5,421 nt of DNA from contig JASIJX010000453.1 in NCBI GenBank assembly GCA_030049955.1, positions 1 through 5,421 on the forward strand, given 5' to 3'. Positions 1-5,242 of this stretch are shown here, one piece after another (position 1 is the first letter of the stretch; every line of letters starts with the position of its first letter). Origin of the DNA: Acidobacteriaceae bacterium (GTDB lineage: Bacteria; Acidobacteriota; Terriglobia; Terriglobales; Acidobacteriaceae). Position numbers and translations under genes: made by a program. The notes beneath the pieces were generated by a model. The model did no database searches and was not told where the DNA came from. It saw only the letters and a program-made list of their open reading frames with translations.

Positions 1-72
1 GGTCGTCTCAAAGTTCCGGTTTTTCTTCAACCTGGTGTTCTGGTAGCATTCTGCGCATTCCTATGCAGGACC

Positions 73-79
73 AGAGGAG
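73..79 (+). promoter_or_regulatory. Ribosome binding site of the DoxX-like gene
   Basis: AGAGGAG lies 8 bases before the ATG at 88 and is a strong Shine-Dalgarno match. It fixes the start of the membrane protein gene. Nothing else in bases 1-72 is recognised; no convincing -35/-10 pair is seen there. Confidence 0.75.
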
Positions 80-87
80 CGTGCGGT

Positions 88-921
88 ATGGCGACGGGAA
101 CCCTGGTTTTGAATCCTCGGCTCAACAGCAAAATTGACGCGGTGCTTGGCACCGGGCGCGGGATTTTTGCGTTCGCGATCGTGGCGCTGGGCGTGGAGAC
201 GCTGGTGTGCGCAGGGGTTACACAGCAGGCGCTTGGCCCGGGTTACAACGCCATTCCGGTTTTGCCGTGGGTTCCGGCGATTCCGTGGCTAGCCATTGCG
301 GCAGGAATCATTTGGACAACGTGTGGCGTAGGCATTCTGCTCGGTGCGTGGCAGCGCGGATCGGCCTTCACGCTGGGAGCGATGTATACGGCGGCGGCGC
401 TGATCATCGTTCTTCCGCACTATGTGGCGCATCCAGGAGACATGGGATTGCGGACAGTGGTATTTGAGCCGCTGGCGCTGGCGTCGATCGCGTTCCTGAT
501 TCCCGGGGAAGCGACGCCAGTGTGGCTGGCGCGCGCGAGCCGCATTGTGTTTGGTCTCGCGATGGTGGTCTTCGGCGTCGATCATTTTCTCGCTCTCCAG
601 GGTATCGGCACACTTGTGCCGGGATGGATTCCGTGGCACGTGTTCTGGATCGCGTTTTTCGGCGCGGTGTTTATTGCGGCCGGCGTGGGCATTGGCATTG
701 GGAAATTCGAGCGGCTGAGCTGGGCGGCGATTGGGCTGATGTTCGCGGTGTGGGTGATCACGCTGCATGTGCCACGAACGCTCGGCTGGTATCACATCCC
801 GGGAGCGATCACCGATCCCGATGAGTGGTCGAGCCTTTTCATCGCCGTGGGGTTGTGGGGTGGGCCGTGGGCGATGGCGCGCACCACGACGGGCCGTCCT
901 CAAAATGCGCAGAGCACGTAG
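88..921 (+). CDS. DoxX-like multi-pass membrane protein with duplicated halves
   Basis: This encodes a 277-residue integral membrane protein. I see about eight hydrophobic segments, near residues 26-45, 65-87, 92-111, 122-138, 152-170, 183-205, 211-228 and 248-264, and no signal peptide distinct from the first helix. The second half has the pattern typical of DoxX-like proteins, FGVDHF followed by VPGWIP and a helix ending in a Gly-rich GVGIGIGKF stretch. The first half repeats it in degraded form: LGVETLV, then LPWVPAIPW, then CGVGILLGAW. The protein is therefore probably an internal duplication of a four-helix unit. DoxX-family members are small inner-membrane proteins of mostly unknown role, some linked to quinone or thiosulfate oxidation, so no substrate is assigned. 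A strong Shine-Dalgarno supports the start. The gene ends two bases from the stop of the convergent amidohydrolase gene. Membrane placement is confident; the family call is moderate. Confidence 0.7.
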   Translation: MATGTLVLNPRLNSKIDAVLGTGRGIFAFAIVALGVETLVCAGVTQQALGPGYNAIPVLPWVPAIPWLAIAAGIIWTTCGVGILLGAWQRGSAFTLGAMYTAAALIIVLPHYVAHPGDMGLRTVVFEPLALASIAFLIPGEATPVWLARASRIVFGLAMVVFGVDHFLALQGIGTLVPGWIPWHVFWIAFFGAVFIAAGVGIGIGKFERLSWAAIGLMFAVWVITLHVPRTLGWYHIPGAITDPDEWSSLFIAVGLWGGPWAMARTTTGRPQNAQST

Positions 922-923
922 CC

Positions 924-2237
924 TTACCGCCGCACCACTTCCCCGCCCTTCATCACAAAGCTTACGTGCTCGACGACGGAGATGTCGTTGAGCGGGTTGC
1001 CGGGGACGGCGACGATGTCGGCGTAGTAGCCGGGCTTTAGCTGGCCGATTTCGCCCGCCCAGCCGAGCAATTGCGCGCCTTCAATCATGTCGGCCTGCAG
1101 CACGGCGAGCGGCTTCATGCCGTATTGGACCATTAGCGTTAGCTCGCGGGCCTGGGTGCCGTGCGGGAATGGGCCCACGTCAGAACCGACGGCGAAGGGA
1201 ATGCCGGCGGCGATCTGTTTTTTGAATTCGGCGATCTTGTAATTGAGCAGAGCGCCTTCGTGCGCTGCCTCGGTAGCCGTGGTGCGGTTGTGGGCGAAGT
1301 ACTCGAAGATGGTGAAGGTGGGCACGGCGGGAATGTGCTTCTCCTTCATCAGGCGCATGGTCTCGTCGCTGAGCTGGGTGGCGTGGTCGATAGAAGCGAC
1401 GCCGGCCTGGGCGGCATAAAGCGTGCCGGGCTCACCCATGGCGTGTACGCCGACGACGGTGCCGAGGCGGTGCGCTTCTGCGACGGCTGCGGCGAGCTGG
1501 GCTTCAGTGTATTGGTAGGGCGTGTGGAGGACGCCATCGACCATGCGATCAGGGCCAGTCTCATAGATCTTGACGAAATCCGAACCCTCTTTGTGCTGCT
1601 CGCGGATGACCTCGACGAGTTGTTCGGCATCGTTGGCGTAGTCGGCGTTGGAGAGCACGTGCTGCGCGGGGTTGAAACGGTTGGCGTCTTCGTGGCCGCC
1701 GAGGATGTCGATCGCATTGGCGCTCATGCGCATGCGCGGGCCGGGGATGATGCCGGCGTTGATGGCGTCACGGATGGCGGTGCTGGCTGAGCCTGCGCCT
1801 TCGGTGCCCATGTCGCGCTCGGCCGTAAAGCCGGCCATGAGGTCGGCCTTGGCGGCTTGCGCGGCGAGGATGGTGCGCCAGGGAACGGATTCCTCAACGG
1901 TTTGGAGATCCTCGGCGCCGGGATGCAGGAAGAGATGAACGTGGGCGTCGATCAGGCCGGGCAGCAGCGTGGTATCGCCAAGGTCAATGACTTGCGCGCC
2001 GGCGGGATGGTTGACCGAAGCGCCGACGGCCTGAATGCGCTCGCCTTCGACGAGAATCTCGCCGGGCTGGATCATGTTTCCGGTGGCGACATCGAGCAGG
2101 CGCGCGGCGTGGAGGACGATCGGCGCGGCAGATGGCTGCTGGGCAGGCGCTCTGCCGGACAACGCTGCAGCCATGATTGCCAGGCCGAGCACGGAGGCTG
2201 CGCGAAGGCTATCCAGTCGCAGAGATGAATTTGGCAT
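924..2237 (-). CDS. Exported metal-dependent amidohydrolase (imidazolonepropionase/prolidase-like)
   Basis: Numbering is from the ATG at 2237. The 437-residue product starts with a signal peptide: Arg7 and Arg12, a hydrophobic core around residues 13-28, and a likely cleavage after the APA at 30-32. The mature part is an amidohydrolase-superfamily TIM barrel with its beta-sandwich flank (GEILVEGERIQAVG near 59-72). Visible metal-site residues are the HxH of DAHVH (His99, His101), Lys223 in DFVKI as the candidate carboxylated lysine, His265 (VGVHAMGEPG), His285 (IDHATQ) and Asp353 (GSDVGPFPHG). This set is typical of the binuclear group that includes Xaa-Pro and related dipeptidases and imidazolonepropionase-like proteins. 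The likely role is periplasmic hydrolysis of a dipeptide or cyclic amide; the substrate cannot be read from sequence. A TTG at 2255 in the same frame would add six residues, but the ATG gives a more normal signal peptide. Neither start has a Shine-Dalgarno. Confidence 0.85.
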   Translation of the reverse strand: MPNSSLRLDSLRAASVLGLAIMAAALSGRAPAQQPSAAPIVLHAARLLDVATGNMIQPGEILVEGERIQAVGASVNHPAGAQVIDLGDTTLLPGLIDAHVHLFLHPGAEDLQTVEESVPWRTILAAQAAKADLMAGFTAERDMGTEGAGSASTAIRDAINAGIIPGPRMRMSANAIDILGGHEDANRFNPAQHVLSNADYANDAEQLVEVIREQHKEGSDFVKIYETGPDRMVDGVLHTPYQYTEAQLAAAVAEAHRLGTVVGVHAMGEPGTLYAAQAGVASIDHATQLSDETMRLMKEKHIPAVPTFTIFEYFAHNRTTATEAAHEGALLNYKIAEFKKQIAAGIPFAVGSDVGPFPHGTQARELTLMVQYGMKPLAVLQADMIEGAQLLGWAGEIGQLKPGYYADIVAVPGNPLNDISVVEHVSFVMKGGEVVRR

Positions 2238-2337
2238 GGATAAAGAGTATGCCAAGTTTATTCAGGCGCGAACAATACTTTCGAGCTGTGGCGCCACTTT
2301 TGAGCCGCAGCGCCAGTCTTGATCTGCAACGCAGCGC

Positions 2338-3516
2338 TCAATACGCCGCGATGCCGGTGAGGTGCTGACCGAGGATGAGGGCGTGGATGTCGTGCGTGCC
2401 TTCGTATGTCTTTACGGATTCGAGGTTCATCATGTGGCGCATGATCGGGTAATCCTCTGTAATCCCGTTTGCGCCGAGGATGTCGCGGGCCGTGCGGGCG
2501 CATTCGAGAGCCATCCACACGTTGTTGCGCTTGGCCATGGAGATGTGCTGGTGGCCGACGGTGCCTGCGTCTTTGAGGCGGCCGACGTGGAGCGAGAGCA
2601 ATTGCGCTTTGGAGATTTCGCTGGCCATCCAGACTAGTTTTTCCTGCACGAGTTGGTGGCTTGCGATGGGCTCGTTGTGGAATTGCTTTCTGGTTTTCGC
2701 GTATTGGAGAGCGGTGTCATAGCAGGCCATGGCCGCGCCAATAGCACCCCAGCCGATGCCATAGCGCGCCTGATTGAGGCACATGAGCGGGCTCTTAAGG
2801 CCGTCGGTGCCGGGCAGCAGATTGGCGGCGGGAACGCGGACGTCCTGCAGCGAAAGTCCGCTAGTGACGGAGGCGCGGAGCGACCATTTGCCGTGGACTT
2901 CGTGCGCGGAAAAGCCAGGGCGGTTGGTCTCCACTAAGAATCCACGGACGCGGTTGTCCTCGTCCTCGACTTTGGCCCAGATTACGGCGATGTCGGCGAT
3001 GGAGCCGGAGGTGATCCACATCTTTTCGCCGTTGAGGATGTACTCATTTCCGGACTTGCGGGCGCGGGTGGTCATTCCGCCGGGATTTGAACCGAAGCCT
3101 GGCTCGGTGAGGCCGAAGCAGCCGATCTTTTCGCCGGTGGCGAGCGCAGGGAGCCAAGTGTTTTTCTGCTCGTCGGAGCCGAAGGCGTAGATGGGATACA
3201 TGACCAGCGCCGATTGCACGCTAACGAAGCTGCGCAGGCCGGAATCGCCGCGCTCGAGTTCCTGCATAACGAGGCCGTACTCGACGTTGGACATGCCGGC
3301 GCAGCCGTAGCCGTGAAGATTGGCGCCGTAGAATCCCAATTCGCCCATCGGGCGGACGAGTTCGCTCGGAAAGCGGCCGTCGCGGAAGCTGGCTTCAATG
3401 ATGGGGATCACGTTGTCTTCGACGAAGTCGCGCGCAGAGCGGCGGACGAGACGCTCGTCTTCGGTGAGAGTTGCGTCGAGGTTGAGAAAATCGAAGCCTT
3501 GGAATTTGAAGGCCAT
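2338..3516 (-). CDS. Acyl-CoA dehydrogenase, glutaryl-CoA dehydrogenase type
   Basis: This 392-residue flavoprotein has the full acyl-CoA dehydrogenase fold: helical N-terminal domain (about 15-130), middle beta domain with the FAD/substrate signature CFGLTEPGFGS (133-143) and MWITSG (166-171), and a C-terminal helical domain. The catalytic base is Glu372 in ESVKTYEGTHDIHALILG, the position used by glutaryl-CoA and short-chain enzymes. Residues known to hold the glutaryl carboxylate in the human enzyme have counterparts here: Glu88 and Arg95 in ELERGDSGLRS, Ser99 in SVQS, and Tyr371 beside the base. The expected reaction is FAD-dependent oxidation and decarboxylation of glutaryl-CoA to crotonyl-CoA in the cytoplasm, in lysine, tryptophan or aromatic-acid breakdown, with electrons passed to ETF. 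No other gene of that pathway is in the window. The ATG at 3516 lacks a clear Shine-Dalgarno, but the N-terminus looks normal for the family. Orthologues are usually named gcdH or gcd; I leave the symbol blank because the substrate is inferred. Confidence 0.88.
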   Translation of the reverse strand: MAFKFQGFDFLNLDATLTEDERLVRRSARDFVEDNVIPIIEASFRDGRFPSELVRPMGELGFYGANLHGYGCAGMSNVEYGLVMQELERGDSGLRSFVSVQSALVMYPIYAFGSDEQKNTWLPALATGEKIGCFGLTEPGFGSNPGGMTTRARKSGNEYILNGEKMWITSGSIADIAVIWAKVEDEDNRVRGFLVETNRPGFSAHEVHGKWSLRASVTSGLSLQDVRVPAANLLPGTDGLKSPLMCLNQARYGIGWGAIGAAMACYDTALQYAKTRKQFHNEPIASHQLVQEKLVWMASEISKAQLLSLHVGRLKDAGTVGHQHISMAKRNNVWMALECARTARDILGANGITEDYPIMRHMMNLESVKTYEGTHDIHALILGQHLTGIAAY

Positions 3517-3528
3517 GGATGCAGATTA

Positions 3529-3556
3529 CTAGGGACCGGGGACTAGGGAACAGGGA
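3529..3556. repeat. Heptanucleotide tandem repeat, four units
   Basis: Four consecutive 7-base units can be read on the plus strand: CTAGGGA, CCGGGGA, CTAGGGA, ACAGGGA. The last four bases are always GGGA, and units one and three are identical. The array sits 12 bases upstream of the acyl-CoA dehydrogenase start, so it would lie in that gene's 5' leader. It resembles the short tandemly repeated heptamers found in intergenic DNA of some bacteria; it is too short to say more. Confidence 0.6.
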
Positions 3557-3705
3557 CATTGTCAGGTGGAAAATTTCCTGCTTTCAGGTACTATCAGCCT
3601 CGATTGGATGATTTTTGAATCTACCTTCGGAATACGCCCCGGGCGATTGAGTCGAAAACGGGTCAATATCGATGGGGATCGACCGCGATGGTGAAGGAGA
3701 TCGAT
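3557..3705. promoter_or_regulatory. Divergent intergenic region with operator-like elements
   Basis: This non-coding stretch separates the minus-strand acyl-CoA dehydrogenase from the plus-strand NTF2-like gene and must hold at least one promoter. Two TCAGGT hexamers (3562-3567 and 3584-3589) lie 22 bases apart, two helical turns, around a short palindrome GGAAA-A-TTTCC (3568-3578). On the minus strand a weak sigma70-like pair, CTGAAA and GACAAT with 18 bases between, overlaps the same palindrome. On the plus strand TTGTCA (3559-3564) matches a -35 box but lacks a good -10. None of these is more than suggestive. Confidence 0.3.
3694..3699 (+). promoter_or_regulatory. Ribosome binding site deciding the NTF2-like start
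   Basis: AAGGAG lies 6 bases before the ATG at 3706. It favours that ATG over the in-frame ATG at 3688, which would make the Shine-Dalgarno part of the coding sequence and has only a weak GGGGA upstream. Confidence 0.7.
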
Positions 3706-4086
3706 ATGGAAGACCGGGAGATTCGAGCGGCTCTGGATCGGCACTGGGCAGCCTCCGATGCGAACGACTTCGAGACAGAGCACGACATCTATCGAGAGGA
3801 CGCGGTGCTCGAATATCCGCAATCGGGCGAGCGCATCCGTGGCCGGCGCAATATCCAGTCGTCTCGTGCCGCGCAGCCGAACCGGAAGCGCTTCGCGGTG
3901 CAGCGGATCATCGGCGCGGGCAACTTGTGGGTCAGCGAATTTATTTTGAGCTACGACGGGCGGCCATCTTTTACCGTGAGCATCATGGAGTTCGTCGACG
4001 GCAAGGTGGCCCGCGAGACGCAGTATTTTGGCGATTCGTTCGAGCCGGGGCCTTCACGCGCGCAATGGGTCGAGCGAATGCGATGA
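3706..4086 (+). CDS. NTF2/SnoaL-like small protein
   Basis: The product is 126 residues from the ATG at 3706. It looks like a nuclear-transport-factor-2-like (SnoaL-like) single domain: an N-terminal helix pair (about 2-28, including HWAASDANDFETEHDIY), the characteristic EDAVLEYPQSGERIRGRRNI turn-and-helix (31-50), then alternating beta strands (63-80, 86-97) ending with FVDGKVARETQYFGD (96-110). This fold forms a cone-shaped pocket used by many unrelated enzymes and binding proteins, so function cannot be named. There is no signal peptide or membrane segment, so it should be cytoplasmic. Its stop overlaps the start of the DNA glycosylase gene by ATGA, implying translational coupling. The family call is fairly firm, the biochemical role unknown. 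Confidence 0.78.
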   Translation: MEDREIRAALDRHWAASDANDFETEHDIYREDAVLEYPQSGERIRGRRNIQSSRAAQPNRKRFAVQRIIGAGNLWVSEFILSYDGRPSFTVSIMEFVDGKVARETQYFGDSFEPGPSRAQWVERMR

Positions 4087-4703
4087 AGCCCGGCCCTCGT
4101 AAGGATGGCCACGCGCCGCTCGCTCGCGCAGATCTGCCGATTGATACGGCCTCTTTCGCCCGCTATCTGATTGGCAAGATCGTGGTGCGTAGGTTGCCCG
4201 AAGGCGTCGTCAGCGGCCGTATTGTTGAGACCGAGGCGTATATCGTCGGTGATGCCGCGGGGCATGGTTACCGGGGAATGACCCCGCGTAATCGTTCGCT
4301 CTTTCTCGAGCGGGGGCATGCCTATATCTATCTCGCCTACGGCGTCTCATACATGCTGAATGTTTCGAGCGATTTGCCCGGGATCGGATCCGGCATTCTC
4401 ATCAGGGCGCTTGAGCCGCTCGACGGCATCGCGATCATGCAGCGAAATCGCGGTGTCGAGCGCGTGCGCGACCTGGCGCGCGGACCAGGAAGGCTCGCTC
4501 AAGCACTGCGGATTATTGATCGCCGCCTTGACGGGCTCGATCTGTGCCGAAAAGGTCCTCTGTGGCTGGCACACGGTGACCAGGAACCCGGCAATATCGG
4601 GCAGAGCATGAGGATCGGCATTACAAAGGATGCGCACCGGCTCTTGCGATTTTATGTTCGCGACAACCCATTCATCAGCGGTCCGAAGTCGCTCAATGAA
4701 TGA
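4083..4703 (+). CDS. mpg: 3-methyladenine DNA glycosylase, AAG/Mpg family
   Basis: This 206-residue protein belongs to the AAG/Mpg (Pur_DNA_glyco) family, which cuts the N-glycosidic bond of alkylated or deaminated purines such as 3-methyladenine and hypoxanthine to begin base-excision repair. By alignment with the human enzyme from memory, the catalytic Glu125 is Glu51 in VETEAY, Tyr127 is Tyr53, His136 is His61 (DAAGHGYRG), the intercalating-loop Tyr159 is Tyr83 in YIYLAYG, Asn169 is Asn93, and Arg182 is Arg108 in LIRALEP. TPRN (67-70), ARGPGRLAQAL (132-142), RIGI (177-180) and RFYVRDNPFISG (189-200) are also conserved. Length is normal and all key residues are present, so it should be active. 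The ATG overlaps the upstream gene's stop; the frame stays open further upstream, but that part overlaps the NTF2-like gene and shows no family similarity. The stop is 13 bases from the convergent guaA remnant. Confidence 0.92.
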   Translation: MKPGPRKDGHAPLARADLPIDTASFARYLIGKIVVRRLPEGVVSGRIVETEAYIVGDAAGHGYRGMTPRNRSLFLERGHAYIYLAYGVSYMLNVSSDLPGIGSGILIRALEPLDGIAIMQRNRGVERVRDLARGPGRLAQALRIIDRRLDGLDLCRKGPLWLAHGDQEPGNIGQSMRIGITKDAHRLLRFYVRDNPFISGPKSLNE

Positions 4704-4716
4704 GAGATCGCAATCC

Positions 4717-4800
4717 TCACTCCCACTCGATGGTGCCGGGTGGCTTTGAAGTGATGTCGTAGACGACGCGGTTGAAGATGCGCTTCAGAACCTCGTGTGA
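4717..4800 (-). pseudogene. guaA: Remnant of a guaA 3' end (second copy)
   Basis: Read on the minus strand, these bases encode HEVLKRIF followed by [18 protein letters not shown] and a TGA stop. The last 18 residues are identical to the C-terminus of the GMP synthase gene at 5243. Relative to that copy, 30 bases (10 codons) are missing between KRI and NRVVYD. Upstream the frame stays open to about 4824 with possible faint similarity (IRVVRD against IRAVTSED) and then hits a stop at 4825-4827. There is no start and no GMP synthase body, so this is a nonfunctional fragment. It lies just after the end of mpg on the opposite strand. It may be the displaced attachment-site half of an element inserted at guaA, or the residue of a tandem duplication. 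Confidence 0.85.
4721..4775. repeat. Direct repeat, left copy (candidate attachment site)
   Basis: These 55 bases match 5247-5301 in the same orientation at 49 positions by my alignment; the last 25 bases (4751-4775 against 5277-5301) are identical. The identical block encodes NRVVYDI plus the start of the next codon and is where a recombinase crossover would best fit. Everything between the repeats is one small gene and short spacers. Confidence 0.8.
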
Positions 4801-5198
4801 TAGCGGATCTCTGACAACGCGGATTCAATTCGTTCGAGATGCTCATGAAGGGGTTGCCGGCAGAACGAGGTCCCGTCCTCCTTGGCGAAGTACGAGGGGG
4901 CCCTGCCGTCGACCTTAGCCTCAATGTCCTCAAGTCGACGTTCGACGTACGAACCCCAGGTTTGCAAGTACGTCGCCAGCCAAAGGAAGAGCGGCATAAG
5001 GGCCGCTATGACGGATAGCCCCGCGGCAAGCGAGTCACCTACCCAATGTCTCGCGAGCCCGTAGCAGGCGATCGCGAAACAAAAGGCCGTAGGGAACGAA
5101 ATAAGAACAGGGAAAAGCACCGAAATTCGCTCCCCCTTGCGGTCTCTCTCCCATTTCTCCAGTTGTGTGCTGCGCTCTTTTGCAGTGAGAGTTTCCAT
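4785..5198 (-). CDS. Small two-helix membrane protein between guaA copies
   Basis: I do not recognise this 137-residue protein. A charged, helix-prone N-terminus (1-25) precedes two hydrophobic segments near residues 26-48 and 56-78, so it is probably an inner-membrane hairpin. A charged, possibly coiled-coil stretch follows ([13 protein letters not shown], 84-96), then a polar tail with another helix (116-130). An in-frame TGA 9 bases upstream makes the ATG at 5198 the only reasonable ATG start; the Shine-Dalgarno is poor. It lies 44 bases downstream of the guaA stop on the same strand and may ride on guaA transcription. Its last five residues, YHTRF, and the stop are encoded inside the guaA remnant in a different frame, so the present C-terminus was probably acquired when the locus was rearranged. 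It may be cargo of a small integrated element. A chance frame is less likely, given the clear helix pattern. Confidence 0.6.
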   Translation of the reverse strand: METLTAKERSTQLEKWERDRKGERISVLFPVLISFPTAFCFAIACYGLARHWVGDSLAAGLSVIAALMPLFLWLATYLQTWGSYVERRLEDIEAKVDGRAPSYFAKEDGTSFCRQPLHEHLERIESALSEIRYHTRF

Positions 5199-5242
5199 AT
5201 AACGTCAATAATCCGCTTGGCTGGCGCGAAGCGCAAGGGCAA

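Noticed and set aside
289..903. Minus-strand open frame opposite the DoxX-like gene.
   Set aside because: The translation is Arg/His/Pro-rich and low in complexity, typical of an antisense frame of a membrane protein gene.
1161..1790. Long plus-strand open frame opposite the amidohydrolase gene.
   Set aside because: It is the antisense shadow of a GC-rich gene with clear family motifs; its Gly/Val/Asp-rich translation shows no domain and it has no convincing ribosome binding site.
2253..2255. TTG as the start codon of the amidohydrolase.
   Set aside because: No Shine-Dalgarno supports it and it lengthens the signal peptide n-region; the ATG at 2237 is simpler. It cannot be fully excluded.
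2290..2315. Hairpin GGCGC/GCGCC between the acyl-CoA dehydrogenase and amidohydrolase genes, as a terminator.
   Set aside because: The stem is only about 5 base pairs with a 15-base loop, and no T-run follows on the minus strand.
3688..3690. ATG at 3688 as the start of the NTF2-like gene.
   Set aside because: A good AAGGAG lies within this extension at the proper distance from the ATG at 3706, which also gives the usual domain N-terminus.
3672..4082. Upstream in-frame extension of the mpg reading frame (137 more codons).
   Set aside because: It overlaps the NTF2-like gene, is very rich in Arg/Gly with no family similarity, and the ATG at 4083 begins a normal-length Mpg protein.
5224..5234. 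GCGC-GAA-GCGC hairpin after the guaA stop, as a terminator.
   Set aside because: The stem is four base pairs with no T-run downstream.
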